Positions 9,047 through 18,711 are shown, counted from the first letter of the stretch. The stretch: DNA of 64,000 bases from Sphingobium sp. B2D3C (GCF_025961835.1 NZ_JAOQOK010000001.1:2480001-2544000), one strand, 5' to 3'. Notes: generated by a model from the sequence alone, not told the origin. Translations and numbers: made by a program.

Positions 9047-10771
9047 ATGCAGGGACTAGACCTGATGGATATTGCAATCTGGGCAGGCGCGATCTTCGCC
9101 TTGCTCCTGATCTTCGGCTTTACGATCGCGCGACTTTACCGGCGCGCCACGAAGGAAGTGGGCTTCGTCCGAACCGGATTTGGCGGAGAGAAGGTGGTCA
9201 TGAACGGCGGGGCGCTCGTGCTGCCCGTGCTGCACGAAACCATGCCGGTCAATATGAATACGGTCCGCCTCGCGGTGGAGCGCAAGAACATGGATGCGCT
9301 GATCACGCTCGACCGGTTGCGGATTGACGTGAAGGCCGAATTCTATGTCCGCGTCCGCCCCGATGCAGGCGCAATAGCCATGGCTGCGCAGACGCTTGGC
9401 CTGCGCACGATGCAGCCGGAAGCTCTGAAAGATCTCGTCGAAGGAAAGTTTGTCGACGCGCTTCGGTCTGTTGCGGCCGGAATGAGCATGAACGAACTGC
9501 ACGAAAAGCGCGCCGACTTCGTTCAGAAGGTGCAACAGGTCTCATCCGTGGATCTCGCGATGAATGGCCTGGAACTGGAATCCGTTTCACTGACGGGGCT
9601 GGACCAAACGAGCATCGAGCATTTCAACGCCAACAACGCATTCGATGCGGAGGGTCTGACCAAGCTCACCGAACAGATCCAGCAGCGCAAGAAGCTGCGC
9701 AACGATATCGAAATGGACACGCGGGTCCAGATCGAGACGAAGAACCTCGAAGCCGATCAGCGCAGTCTGCAGATCAGCCGCGATAACGAGTTCGCGCGGC
9801 TGGAGCAGGAACGCGAGGTCGAAATGCGGCGTGCGGCGCAAGCGGCAGAAGTCGCTCGGGAGCAGGCACTGCGCAGTCAGGAGGCGGAGGCCGCGCGGAT
9901 CGACGCCAAGCGGCTGATCGATTCGCAGCAGATCGAAGCTGACCGCTCGATCGAACAAGCCCGCATCGCACAGGCCCAGGCCATAGAAATCGCCCGGCAG
10001 GAACAGCAGATCGCCGTTCAGAACAAGAGCCGGGAAGAAAGCCAGGCAAAGGCCGAGGCTGACGCCGCTCGCGCCAAAGCGGCAGCGGCCGAAGAACAGG
10101 TTATCACCAGCCGCGAAACTGAAGTGGCCGAGCGTGACAAGCGCATCGAACTGATCGAAGCGGCGAAAGCAGCGGAACGCGAAGCGATCAAGCTGAAGGT
10201 CCAGACAGAAGCCGAGAAGGATGCGGCCACGAACCACGCCGAGGCTATTCGACGCGCAGCTGAGGGCGAGGCCGATGCGACGAAGCTGAGAGCCGAGGCC
10301 GACCGCGTGCGCTTCGAAGTCGAAGCAGCGGGTCAACGCGCTGTCAACGAGGCCGCCAACCTCCTCTCAAGCAGCCAGATCAGCCTTCAGACGAAACTCG
10401 CGCTGCTCAAGGTGCTGCCGGACCTGGTGCGTGAAAGCGCCAAGCCACTTGAGGCAATCGATTCCATCAAGATCGTGCAGGTGGATGGCCTCACGCAAAA
10501 GGCGGGTGGCGCCGCCAATGCAGCGCCCTCGGGAGGAGGATCGGGCAACCTTGCGCAGGACGCCCTCTCAGCGGCCCTCGCCTATCGAGCGCAGGCGCCG
10601 GTTCTCGACGGCCTGATGAAGGAACTGGGGCTTGATGGACGCTCGCTCGACGGGCTTGTCGCCGGAGGCATGACAGACGAGGCAAGCCCGCGCGACGGGC
10701 GCGGCGATACTGGCGAGAGCGCTAAGAGACTGAAGGGTAGCCAGGCGCAGGAGCGGTCGGAAAAGTTGTAA
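9047..10771 (+). CDS. yqiK: Flotillin-family protein (YqiK-like)
   Basis: A 574-aa membrane-anchored SPFH protein. One transmembrane helix (residues about 10-28) is followed by an SPFH/Band-7 domain (FVRTGFGGEKVVMNGGALVL, about 35-200) and a very long Glu/Ala/Arg-rich coiled coil (about 200-440), then a flotillin C-terminal region with VKVLPDLV-like spacing and a low-complexity tail. Flotillins organise membrane microdomains; together with YqiJ this pair is linked in enterobacteria to membrane-fluidity functions. AGGGGAGACTGGA before ATG 9047 is a good ribosome-binding site. Confidence 0.92.
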   Translation: MQGLDLMDIAIWAGAIFALLLIFGFTIARLYRRATKEVGFVRTGFGGEKVVMNGGALVLPVLHETMPVNMNTVRLAVERKNMDALITLDRLRIDVKAEFYVRVRPDAGAIAMAAQTLGLRTMQPEALKDLVEGKFVDALRSVAAGMSMNELHEKRADFVQKVQQVSSVDLAMNGLELESVSLTGLDQTSIEHFNANNAFDAEGLTKLTEQIQQRKKLRNDIEMDTRVQIETKNLEADQRSLQISRDNEFARLEQEREVEMRRAAQAAEVAREQALRSQEAEAARIDAKRLIDSQQIEADRSIEQARIAQAQAIEIARQEQQIAVQNKSREESQAKAEADAARAKAAAAEEQVITSRETEVAERDKRIELIEAAKAAEREAIKLKVQTEAEKDAATNHAEAIRRAAEGEADATKLRAEADRVRFEVEAAGQRAVNEAANLLSSSQISLQTKLALLKVLPDLVRESAKPLEAIDSIKIVQVDGLTQKAGGAANAAPSGGGSGNLAQDALSAALAYRAQAPVLDGLMKELGLDGRSLDGLVAGGMTDEASPRDGRGDTGESAKRLKGSQAQERSEKL

Positions 10772-10830
10772 CGCAGATGCACCAGACTGTGGAGGAACGT
10801 GATTATGCCGCCTCCGCAGCCTGCTGCCAC

Positions 10831-11469
10831 TTAGCGGCTCGGCACGATGGTCCTCGTTGATGCAACGCACAGGATCATTCCGACACCCGCCGCAATCCAC
10901 AGCGCTGAAGAGCCCAGCCTAGCATAAGCGAAAGCCCCTGCAATCGCGCCGGTCATTAACCCGCTCCACAGGCCGAGATCGACTCGCCAGTGGCTTGCAT
11001 CCTTGCCGGTGAGGCGGTTGGCGAGCGCCTGACCCAGCCGGACAAGTGCGCCGGTCATGTAGGTGAGCCCGACCTTCACCTCGCCATTATCGGCGAGCGC
11101 GGCATTTTCGGCGCCCATGGCCATGACCATCGCGGCGAGTGCAAAAGTCGGCGAAATCGGTGCGGCGAGCGCGGCCACCAGCAGCAGCGCCGTCACCAGA
11201 CCGAGCACGGCGGGACGGCGATGCGCGCCCGCGCGATGCCCCACCAGTCCGCCCAGCACGACGCCCGTAACGAACCCGGCAATGAGGCCCGCGGCGGTCA
11301 GCGCGGCGCTGGAGCCCTCGCTGATCCCCACCGCCAACCGCGTCGAATTACCGCTCATGAACGAGACGAAAAAGCCGCCCGCAGTGAGGAATCCGAGCGC
11401 ATCCACGAAACCGGCCAGCGCGGAGAGCGCGATGGCGAGGTTGAGCAGGCGGGCGTCGGACCTCAGCAT
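10831..11469 (-). CDS. DUF1275 (YoaK-like) membrane protein
   Basis: A 212-aa integral membrane protein with about six helices and the family signature GFVDALGFLTAGGFFVSFMS near the N-terminus, followed by GNSTRLAVG. DUF1275 proteins are of unknown function. It converges with the flotillin gene and lies 9 bp downstream of the 2-hydroxyacid dehydrogenase gene on the same strand, so it may be the last gene of the cysS transcript. Confidence 0.85.
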   Translation of the reverse strand: MLRSDARLLNLAIALSALAGFVDALGFLTAGGFFVSFMSGNSTRLAVGISEGSSAALTAAGLIAGFVTGVVLGGLVGHRAGAHRRPAVLGLVTALLLVAALAAPISPTFALAAMVMAMGAENAALADNGEVKVGLTYMTGALVRLGQALANRLTGKDASHWRVDLGLWSGLMTGAIAGAFAYARLGSSALWIAAGVGMILCVASTRTIVPSR

Positions 11470-11478
11470 CGCTAACGC

Positions 11479-12444
11479 CTAATAATCCCGATTGAGGTCG
11501 GCGACATGCTCCAAGGGCTCGCCGGCCAGATAGTGGCGGATGTTCCGCGCGAACCGCTCGGCGCCGCGCTGGAAGGCGCTGGTCTGGCTCGGCCCCGCCA
11601 GATGCATGGTGACGAGCACATTCGGCGCGCGCCACAGCGGGTGTTCGGGCGGCAGGGGCTCGGGCGTCGCGACATCGAGAAACGCGCTGCCCAGATGCCC
11701 GGATTCCAGCGCGGCGATGAGCGCCGGCTGATCGATCAGATCGCCGCGCGCGATGTTGATGAGGCGCGCACCCGGCTTCATGGCTGCCAGTTCCTCAGCG
11801 CCGATCATCGCCCGCGTCTCGCTGGTGTTGGGCGCGGCGATGATGACGAAATCGAACTCCGCGAGGCGCGGGCGCCAGTCATCCGGACCGATCACCGCAT
11901 TGGCGCTGTCTGCCGAGCGGCGCACGCCGGTCACCTGAACGCCGAAGGCACGCAGGCGGGTGCCGATCTCCCGGCCGATGGCGCCATAGCCGATCACCAG
12001 CGCCCGCGCGCCCAGCAACTCGAAATTCCCTGGCGGTCGCGCCAGCCAGTTCTGCCGGTCATGGGCGCGCACGACCTCATCTAGTCGCTTGGCGAGCACC
12101 AGCGCGCCCATGACGGCATAATCGGCAATCACGTCCGGCATCAGGCCAGCGCCATTGGTGAAGATCTGGCCGCGCGCGCGCATGTCCTCGATCGGGAACG
12201 CATCGAAGCCTACGATGACCGTGTGGATCCACTTGGCGTTCACCGCCGCGCGCGGACCCTTGGCGTAGACATTGCCGGCGAATTCGTCGAACCAGCCGAT
12301 CTCCGCCTCCGGCGCCAGAGCCATTGCCTCTTCGACCGTGGAGAAGCCGCGCAACGTCACGCGCCCGGCGATCTCGGCGCCCAGCATGGCTTCCAGCCTC
12401 TCCCGCTGCGCTTCCGGCAGAACGATGAGCGGCTTATGCGCCAT
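11479..12444 (-). CDS. D-isomer specific 2-hydroxyacid dehydrogenase
   Basis: A 321-aa NAD(P)-dependent oxidoreductase of the D-2-hydroxyacid dehydrogenase family (glyoxylate/hydroxypyruvate reductase-like). It shows the nucleotide-binding motif VIGYGAIGREIGTRLRAFG, catalytic Arg in NIARGDLID, Glu in TPEPLPPEHPLW and His in TMHLAGPSQ. Met 12444 is chosen as the start, giving an 11-bp overlap with the 3' end of cysS; the longer frame to 12525 would be internal to cysS. The natural substrate cannot be read from the sequence. Confidence 0.88.
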   Translation of the reverse strand: MAHKPLIVLPEAQRERLEAMLGAEIAGRVTLRGFSTVEEAMALAPEAEIGWFDEFAGNVYAKGPRAAVNAKWIHTVIVGFDAFPIEDMRARGQIFTNGAGLMPDVIADYAVMGALVLAKRLDEVVRAHDRQNWLARPPGNFELLGARALVIGYGAIGREIGTRLRAFGVQVTGVRRSADSANAVIGPDDWRPRLAEFDFVIIAAPNTSETRAMIGAEELAAMKPGARLINIARGDLIDQPALIAALESGHLGSAFLDVATPEPLPPEHPLWRAPNVLVTMHLAGPSQTSAFQRGAERFARNIRHYLAGEPLEHVADLNRDY

Positions 12445-14176
12445 GATCGAGCCTCCATTCCCAGCCGAGCGGATCGCCGTCCATGACCTCGACGCCGGCG
12501 GCGAGCAGTTCGTCGCGCAGCGCATCCGAGGCCGCGAAGTCCTTTTCGGCCCGCGCAGCCTTGCGCCGGTCCATCAGCGCCGCGATCGCGCCTTCATCGA
12601 TGGCGGCGGTCTTCGGGCGCAGGCGCAGTGCTTCCCGCTCCAGTGCGAACAGCCCGAGGCCGAGCACGCTCTCCATCGCCTCGACCAGCGCGCGCTTCTC
12701 CTCGGCCGGCACCTTCTTTATCGCCAGCGCCTCGTCCAGCACGGTGAGCGCGACCGGCGTGTTGAGATCATCGCTGATCGCCGCATCGAAGCGCTCCAGC
12801 AAGGCCGTCAGCTTGGGATGCGCCACCGCACCAGCCGCCGCCACATCGCGCAGGGGTGCCGCGCTCATCAGCATGCGCTTGAGCCGGGTCAGCGCCGCGC
12901 CGAGATTGTCCCAGCTGAACTCCAGCTCTGAGCGATAATGCGCCTGCAGGCACATCATGCGGTAGGCGAGCGGATGATAGCCCCGGTCGATGAGCAATTG
13001 CAGCCGCAGGAACTCGCCCGATGATTTGCTCATCTTTCCGGTGCGGTCGATGAGGAAATTATTGTGCATCCACAGCCGCGCGCCGGAATGGGCCGCGCAA
13101 TCGAGATGGCCGTGAGCGGCGTCATAGCCCTGGATCGCCTGATTCTGGGCGATCTCATTGGGGTGATGGATCTCGCGATGATCGATGCCACCGGTGTGGA
13201 TGTCGAACGGCAGCCCCAGCAGCGCGCGGCTCATCACTGAGCATTCCAGATGCCAGCCCGGCGCGCCCTTGCCCCAGGGCGAGTCCCATTCCATCTGCCG
13301 CGTCTCGCCCGGCGGCGTTCTACGCCAGATCGCGAAATCGGCGGCGTGGCGCTTGCCCTCGACCGGATCGATGCGGCCTTCATTTTTTACCCGCTGCTGG
13401 AAGTCTTTGAATTCTCCGATCACCTTCTCAAAGGCGTTCAAAAAATCATCGGATGCTGGTGAAGGCATGGTGCCAAAAATCGCCAGAACTTCCGAGTGCA
13501 ATTTCTTCGCGGGAGAATTCCTTTTCATCCGCTGCACAACACCGATGAAAGCTTCGATCTCTGCACTCAGATAAGTCTTGATATGCAGTGGTTCCTGCAA
13601 ATTGGAAGGAATCGTCCGAAGGCGCTCCGTCAACCGGCTTAATTCATTTAACAATTCGACATCGTGGCCTGCCAATCGGCCATAATCGGCCACCGTGCTG
13701 GTATCGAAATAGAGGCCGGTCGGCAGCTCATAGCAGTGCTGGTCCGCAATGCTCTTGGCGAACTCGATCATCTGCGGCACGAAATCGGTGGCGATCGACC
13801 AGTGCGCCGGGTGGCGGATGTTGAGCGCATCCACGTCGGCCCAATAGGCCTGCGTATAATGCTTCGCGATGTCCCAGATGGATTGCGCCTGCTGCGCGGC
13901 CATCTTCTCCATCTTGTCCTCGCCGGCATCGCCATCGTCGGTCAGGTGGCCGACATCGGTGATGTTGATGACGTGGGTGAGCTTGTAGCCCTTAAAACTC
14001 AGCGTCCGCCCGAGCGTATCCGCGAACACATAAGCGCGCATGTTGCCGATGTGCGGATAATTATAGACCGTCGGCCCACAGCTATAGACCCGCGCCTCGC
14101 CGGGGTGAACGGGATCGAACGGCTCGAGCTGGCGCGTAAGACTGTTGAAGAGCTTGAGTGACGGGGCTTGGATCAT
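12434..14176 (-). CDS. cysS: Cysteinyl-tRNA synthetase with internal ~93-residue insert
   Basis: A class I aminoacyl-tRNA synthetase for cysteine. HIGN (in NYPHIGNMRAYV, about 41-50) and KMSKS (381-385) signatures are intact, as are the zinc ligands Cys33, Cys312 and the HHPNE motif (337-341). The product is 580 aa, about 100 longer than usual. The extra length falls between DYGRLAGHDVE (about 164-174) and EGKRHAADFAIWRR (about 273-286), where relatives have only a short linker. The insert (DNA about 13375-13655) is visibly AT-richer, with Lys, Phe and Asn codons unlike the flanks, yet the frame is open. All catalytic elements outside it are conserved, so the enzyme is presumably active. Confidence 0.95.
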   Translation of the reverse strand: MIQAPSLKLFNSLTRQLEPFDPVHPGEARVYSCGPTVYNYPHIGNMRAYVFADTLGRTLSFKGYKLTHVINITDVGHLTDDGDAGEDKMEKMAAQQAQSIWDIAKHYTQAYWADVDALNIRHPAHWSIATDFVPQMIEFAKSIADQHCYELPTGLYFDTSTVADYGRLAGHDVELLNELSRLTERLRTIPSNLQEPLHIKTYLSAEIEAFIGVVQRMKRNSPAKKLHSEVLAIFGTMPSPASDDFLNAFEKVIGEFKDFQQRVKNEGRIDPVEGKRHAADFAIWRRTPPGETRQMEWDSPWGKGAPGWHLECSVMSRALLGLPFDIHTGGIDHREIHHPNEIAQNQAIQGYDAAHGHLDCAAHSGARLWMHNNFLIDRTGKMSKSSGEFLRLQLLIDRGYHPLAYRMMCLQAHYRSELEFSWDNLGAALTRLKRMLMSAAPLRDVAAAGAVAHPKLTALLERFDAAISDDLNTPVALTVLDEALAIKKVPAEEKRALVEAMESVLGLGLFALEREALRLRPKTAAIDEGAIAALMDRRKAARAEKDFAASDALRDELLAAGVEVMDGDPLGWEWRLDHGA

Positions 14177-14265
14177 GGCGCGCCCATGTGAGCGCAGCCA
14201 GCGCGCGGGTCAACAGGGCACAAAGGCCGTGATGCACTGACGGGGAAAGCCATAGCAATGGCAGA

Positions 14266-14285
14266 GGGCGGCGCAGGCACCGCCC
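14266..14285 (-). terminator. Possible stem-loop terminator after infC
   Basis: GGGCGG/CCGCCC pair with an 8-base loop lies 15 bp past the infC stop, between infC and cysS. No T-run follows, so it may be only a weak terminator or attenuator. Confidence 0.3.
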
Positions 14286-14299
14286 CCTGACCGAAAATC

Positions 14300-14848
14300 T
14301 CAGCCCTTGGGTGCGAGCACCATGAGCATCTGCCGGCCTTCGAGGCGCGGATAGGATTCGACCTTGGCGATCTCGGCCGTGTTCTCGGCGACGCGCTGGA
14401 GCAGCTGCATGCCGAGCTGCTGGTGCGCCATTTCACGGCCGCGGAAGCGCAGCGTGACCTTGACCTTGTCGCCCTCACCGATGAAATCGACGACCTTCTT
14501 CATCTTCGTATCATAGTCATGATCGTCGATGTTCGGACGCATCTTGATCTCCTTGATCTCTTGCGTCTTCTGGGTCTTGCGGGCGATATTCGCCTTTTTC
14601 TGGGCCTCGTACTTATACTTGCCGATGTCCAGGAACTTGCAGACCGGCGGATCTGCATTGGGAGAGACCTCTACCAGGTCCAGCCCGACGTCCGCTGCCT
14701 GCTCGATCGCCTCGCGCGTGAACATCACGCCCAGATTTTCGCCCTCTTCATCAATGACGCGCACCTTGGGCACACTGATGAATTCATTGTAGCGGGGGCC
14801 GTTCGCGGGCTGTGGCGCCATCGGGCGGCGCATCATCGGGGGACGTAT
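14300..14848 (-). CDS. infC: Translation initiation factor IF-3, probable AUA start
   Basis: IF-3 binds the 30S subunit and enforces start-codon and initiator tRNA fidelity. The product shows the N-domain [20 protein letters not shown], the linker KARK-type helix ([18 protein letters not shown]) and the C-domain [17 protein letters not shown] and [17 protein letters not shown] at 14857-14861 lies 8 bases before ATA at 14848 (182 aa); the first ATG in frame (14836, 178 aa) is 20 bases from that site and has no other. Rare start codons of infC are known from E. coli (AUU), where IF-3 represses its own translation, so AUA is plausible here. ATG 14836 or 14833 is the alternative. Confidence 0.93.
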   Translation of the reverse strand: MRPPMMRRPMAPQPANGPRYNEFISVPKVRVIDEEGENLGVMFTREAIEQAADVGLDLVEVSPNADPPVCKFLDIGKYKYEAQKKANIARKTQKTQEIKEIKMRPNIDDHDYDTKMKKVVDFIGEGDKVKVTLRFRGREMAHQQLGMQLLQRVAENTAEIAKVESYPRLEGRQMLMVLAPKG

Positions 14849-14856
14849 AGCAGTTT

Positions 14857-14861
14857 CTCCT
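14857..14861 (-). promoter_or_regulatory. Shine-Dalgarno that points to an ATA start of infC
   Basis: AGGAG on the minus strand with ideal 8-base spacing to ATA 14848-14846, but 20 bases from the first ATG. Confidence 0.55.
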
Positions 14862-15059
14862 GTTGCCAATTCACATATGCGAGATGCGCACCTTACCGGT
14901 TTTCCATGAGAACGGAAAGAGGCCGTAGCGCGACACGAGGCGAACTGCGGCGCGAAGGCCACAGTTGCGTGCACCGTGCATTTAGGATCGCAAGCCGCTC
15001 ACGGCAAGGGCCATCATCAGCGAGGCCGATGATGAACGAGCCCGGCCTTGCGGCATCCC

Positions 15060-15503
15060 TCAGCCCGGATGGCGGAAATGAATGAGCGGATAGGGCCGCC
15101 CTGCCGGATCGGTCTCTGAGCGCCCCGTGCGCACGAAGCCGCGCGCTTCGTAAAACGCGATGGCCTGAGGCGCCTGCTCGCTGGCATCCACCTTTGCGCC
15201 GGGCACCAGCGCGAGAGCGTGCGCGACAAGAGCGCTGCCAAAACCCTGACCATGCACGGCGGGATCGACGAACAGCGAATCGATCTCGTCCTTCCCCATG
15301 CCGAGAAAGGCCTGGACGGTGCCGGCCGCATCCGTCGCGACCCACAGGTCGACCGAGGGAAGATGCTCGTGTTCAACCATCCGGTCGATCTCAACCCGGT
15401 CCTCCGGCGTGAGAAAGCCATGCGTCGCATCGACCGCCGCCCGCCAGATCGCCAGCGCGCGCGGCAGATCGGCCGGAGTCGCCTTGCGGATGTGGATGCT
15501 CAT
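15060..15503 (-). CDS. GNAT family N-acetyltransferase (147 aa)
   Basis: A single-domain GNAT acetyltransferase. The acetyl-CoA pyrophosphate loop is DPAVHGQGFGSALVAHAL, preceded by the beta4 strand IDSLFV, and the C-terminal half has the usual AIAFYEARGFVRTGRSE. Acceptor substrate unknown. It lies 46 bp downstream of thrS on the same strand, probably on the same transcript. Confidence 0.87.
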   Translation of the reverse strand: MSIHIRKATPADLPRALAIWRAAVDATHGFLTPEDRVEIDRMVEHEHLPSVDLWVATDAAGTVQAFLGMGKDEIDSLFVDPAVHGQGFGSALVAHALALVPGAKVDASEQAPQAIAFYEARGFVRTGRSETDPAGRPYPLIHFRHPG

Positions 15504-15549
15504 CGGCTTCTCATCATCTAGCTCCTCCTCTTCAGGGGAGGGGCTAAGC

Positions 15550-17550
15550 TCAGGCCAAATCCGGCGGCGTGGCTTCCGCTACCAGTTGCGCGATGACTTC
15601 ATCCACGCTCAGCACCTTCTGATGCTCGTCGCTGCCGAGGCGGCGCAGGGCGACGGTACCCTCTTCGGCCTCGCGACGGCCGACGACCAGCAGGTTGGGC
15701 ACGCGCCCGAGGCTGTGCTCGCGCACCTTGTAGTTGATCTTCTCGTTGCGCAGATCGGTCTCGGCGCGGATGCCTGCGGCGCGCAGCTTCTCGACCACCT
15801 CGGTCGCATAGCCGTCCGCATCCGAGACGATGGTCGCGACCACCGCCTGCACCGGCGCCAGCCACAGCGGGAATTTGCCGGCATAATGCTCGATGAGGAT
15901 GCCAATGAAGCGCTCATAGCTGCCGAAGATCGCGCGGTGGAGCATCACCGGCCGGTGGCGGGCGCCATCCTCGCCGACATAGCTCGCATCCAACCGCTCG
16001 GGCAGCACCCGGTCGGACTGGATGGTGCCGACCTGCCATGTGCGGCCGATGGCATCGGTCAGGTGCCATTCCAGCTTGGGCGCGTAGAAAGCGCCTTCGC
16101 CGGGAAGCTCTTCCCAGCCATACTCGTCCGTCGCAAGGCCAGCGGCGATGACGGCGTTGCGCAATTCCGTCTCCGCCAGATCCCACATCTCGTCCGAGCC
16201 GAAGCGCTTTTCCGGGCGCAGCGCGAGCTTGATCGAATAGGTAAAGCCGAAGTCCTTGTAGATGCGGTCGGCCAGCGCGCAGAAGGCGCGGACTTCATCG
16301 ACGATCTGGTCCTCGCGGCAGAAAATGTGCGCATCGTCCTGCGTGAACTGGCGCACGCGCATCAGGCCGTGCAGCGCGCCATGCGGCTCGTTGCGGTGGC
16401 AGCAGCCATTCTCGTAGATACGCAACGGCAGATCGCGATAGCTCTTAATGCCCTGGCGGAAGATGAGGACATGCGCCGGGCAGTTCATCGGCTTGAGCGC
16501 CATCCACTGCGCATCATTCGACACGAGCGGGCCTTCGTCCTCGACATTCGGCACCTCGTCCGGGATGACGAACATATTCTCGCGATACTTGCCCCAGTGG
16601 CCAGACTGCTCCCACTGGCGCGCGTCCATCACCTGCGGGGTCTTCACTTCGTGGTAGCCCGCGTCATCGATGGCGCGGCGCATATAGGCCTCAAGCTGGC
16701 GCCAGATGACGAAGCCCTGCGGATGCCAGAATACGCTGCCATGCGCTTCCTGCTGGAGGTGGAACAGGTCCATCTCCTGCCCGATCTTGCGATGATCGCG
16801 CTTGGCCGCTTCCTCCAGCCGCAGCAGATGCGCATCGAGCTGCTTCTTGTTGAGCCAGCCGGTGCCGTAGATGCGGCTGAGCATCGCGTTCTTCTGGTCG
16901 CCGCGCCAGTAAGCGCCGGAGACGCGCGTCAGCTTGAAGGCCTGCGGATCGACCTTGCCGGTGGAGGCAAGATGCGGCCCGCGGCACATGTCCAGCCAAT
17001 CGCTGCCGGACCAGTAGACGGTCAGATCGTCGTCGCCGGGCAGTTCGGCCGCCCATTCGGCCTTGAAGCGCTCGCCCTGCCCCGTCCAGCGCGCGATGAG
17101 CTGCTCGCGCGTCCAGACCTCGCGGCGCAGCGGCTTGTCGGCAGCGATGATCTCGCGCATCTTCGCTTCGATGGCGGGCAGGTCTTCCTCGGTGAACGGC
17201 CCGCGATCCGCCGGCGCCGCGACGTCATAATAGAAGCCATCGTCCGTGGAGGGGCCGAAGGTGATCTGCGTGCCCGGGAACAGCGCCTGCACCGCCTCGG
17301 CGAGGATATGCGCATAATCGTGGCGGACCAGCTCCAACGCGTCCGCCTCGTCCCTGGCCGTCACCAGCGCCAGCTGCGCATCGGCGTCCAGCGGGCGGGT
17401 GATGTCGACCAGCTCGCCATCCACCCGCGCGGCCAGCGCCGCCTTGGCGAGGCCGGGGCCGATCGCGGCGGCGATGTCCGCCGGCGTGGTGCCGCGCGCA
17501 ACCTCGCGCTGCGAGCCATCGGGGAGCGTGATTGTCACCTGTTGCGTCAT
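15550..17550 (-). CDS. thrS: Threonyl-tRNA synthetase
   Basis: A class II synthetase of 666 aa, the standard length for the full three-domain enzyme. It has an N-terminal TGS domain ([20 protein letters not shown]), the N2 editing domain with the [17 protein letters not shown] motif, the catalytic core ([37 protein letters not shown]) and an anticodon-binding domain starting near WLAPVQAVV. It lies upstream of GNAT and infC, an order common in bacteria (thrS-infC), although rpmI and rplT are not present here. Confidence 0.98.
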   Translation of the reverse strand: MTQQVTITLPDGSQREVARGTTPADIAAAIGPGLAKAALAARVDGELVDITRPLDADAQLALVTARDEADALELVRHDYAHILAEAVQALFPGTQITFGPSTDDGFYYDVAAPADRGPFTEEDLPAIEAKMREIIAADKPLRREVWTREQLIARWTGQGERFKAEWAAELPGDDDLTVYWSGSDWLDMCRGPHLASTGKVDPQAFKLTRVSGAYWRGDQKNAMLSRIYGTGWLNKKQLDAHLLRLEEAAKRDHRKIGQEMDLFHLQQEAHGSVFWHPQGFVIWRQLEAYMRRAIDDAGYHEVKTPQVMDARQWEQSGHWGKYRENMFVIPDEVPNVEDEGPLVSNDAQWMALKPMNCPAHVLIFRQGIKSYRDLPLRIYENGCCHRNEPHGALHGLMRVRQFTQDDAHIFCREDQIVDEVRAFCALADRIYKDFGFTYSIKLALRPEKRFGSDEMWDLAETELRNAVIAAGLATDEYGWEELPGEGAFYAPKLEWHLTDAIGRTWQVGTIQSDRVLPERLDASYVGEDGARHRPVMLHRAIFGSYERFIGILIEHYAGKFPLWLAPVQAVVATIVSDADGYATEVVEKLRAAGIRAETDLRNEKINYKVREHSLGRVPNLLVVGRREAEEGTVALRRLGSDEHQKVLSVDEVIAQLVAEATPPDLA

Positions 17551-17831
17551 CGGTCTGGTTCCTGCTGTGCGGCTTGCCGCTTAGGCAAGTGCGATAGACT
17601 TGGGAAGAGGCGGAACGGGCCGGATGCGCATGACCGCCCCGATCCGCTGCTGGGATGGGGCCTTCGGTCCTGCGCGCTTCAATCGATGAGGCGCGTGCCG
17701 ACGACCCCGGTGCTAGTCCGGGTGGTGGGCGTGGTCGCGGCTGTGAAGCGCAGACGAGGCATGGCGGCTTTCATAAGGGGAGCGCGGAGGTTTGTCACCT
17801 GCTGGCGGGCATTCCTTACAGCGTCGTCGAT

Positions 17832-18173
17832 TCAGCGCAGCCGAGCAAGCATCGACGCCGCATATGCCGCATAAGGGCCGATCCAGCGCTCGTGGATCGC
17901 GTGGATGGGCAGTGCGTCGAGGTGATTCCACCGCTCGCGCCCACGCTTCTCGGCGATCACCAGCCCGGCGCTTTCCAGCACGCCCAGATGCTGCATGACC
18001 GTGCAGCGATCCAGCTCCGGCAGGAGCGCGCACAGCATCCCGGTGGTCTGAGGGCCGCCCTTGAGCGCATCGAGCATCCGGCGGCGGGCGCGGTGACCGA
18101 GCGCCTTGAACAGCGCGTCGGCGGCATCCTCATTGTCCGTATCGGGCCTTGCGATTTCAGTCTGCGTTGACAT
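17832..18173 (-). CDS. ArsR-family transcriptional regulator (113 aa)
   Basis: A winged-helix repressor: ADALFKALGHRARRRMLDAL, then TTGMLCALLP, and the recognition helix TVMQHLGVLESAGLV followed by the wing KRGRERWNHLD. This form without metal-site Cys pairs is typical of ArsR regulators paired with SRPBCC/AHSA1 genes. It is divergent from exactly such a gene at 18244. A palindrome covers its start codon, which suggests autorepression. Confidence 0.9.
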   Translation of the reverse strand: MSTQTEIARPDTDNEDAADALFKALGHRARRRMLDALKGGPQTTGMLCALLPELDRCTVMQHLGVLESAGLVIAEKRGRERWNHLDALPIHAIHERWIGPYAAYAASMLARLR

Positions 18174-18191
18174 GTTATGTTTTTATAACAT
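18172..18191. promoter_or_regulatory. Palindrome overlapping ArsR start, likely operator
   Basis: ATGTTAT, six-base spacer, ATAACAT: perfect 7-bp arms in the 70-bp divergent region. The left arm covers the regulator's start codon. It is AT-rich against a GC-rich background, as expected for an ArsR operator. Binding is inferred. Confidence 0.6.
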
Positions 18192-18243
18192 ATGAGTCGC
18201 CCGATCAAGAGTCGGTGGTGCTTCCTTTGCGAGAGGATAGAGC

Positions 18244-18711
18244 ATGGAACTGAAGTTCACGGTCGGCGGGCGGATCGCCAAGCCGGTGCATGAGGTGTTT
18301 GAGGCCGTGGTGAACCCGGCCCACCTCTCCCAATTCTTCACCACGGGCGGGGCACAGGGGCGACTGGAACCCGGTGCAACGGTGACCTGGGACTTTCATG
18401 ACTTTCCCGGCGCCTTCCCCGTCGAGGTGATCGAGGTGGAGCAGAATGCCTGCATCGTGTTGCGCTGGGCCGGCGCGGACGACGCCGTGACGCCGGACGC
18501 GCAGGGCCGCGCGCTCACCACCGTGACAATGACCTTCGCCGCGCTGGACGACGGACGAACCCATGTGCAGATCAGCGAGGAAGGCTGGCGCGACAATGCG
18601 GCGGGCCTCAAAGCGTCCTACGGCAATTGCGAAGGCTGGACCGGCATGCTCTGCGCCATGCGCATGTGGCTGGAGCATTGGGTAAATCTGCGCGACGGAT
18701 TTTATAAGTGA
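18244..18711 (+). CDS. SRPBCC / AHSA1-like domain protein (155 aa)
   Basis: A START-like hydrophobic-pocket protein of the AHSA1/SRPBCC group, beginning KFTVGGRIAKPVHEVFEAVV, where the lead helix after the first strand is typical, and ending with the long helix YGNCEGWTGMLCAMRMWLE. The ligand or client is unknown. It is divergently transcribed from the ArsR gene, the usual two-gene module, and is probably repressed by it. Confidence 0.85.
   Translation: MELKFTVGGRIAKPVHEVFEAVVNPAHLSQFFTTGGAQGRLEPGATVTWDFHDFPGAFPVEVIEVEQNACIVLRWAGADDAVTPDAQGRALTTVTMTFAALDDGRTHVQISEEGWRDNAAGLKASYGNCEGWTGMLCAMRMWLEHWVNLRDGFYK

Noticed and set aside
13375..13655. Intein as explanation of the cysS insert
   Set aside because: No Cys or Ser at the start with His-Asn at the end, and too short for a typical intein; a plain inserted domain fits better.
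15298..17874. Very long open frame (858 codons) on the plus strand
   Set aside because: It is antisense to thrS and the GNAT gene; in GC-rich DNA the complement of a real gene often stays open. thrS motifs are certain.
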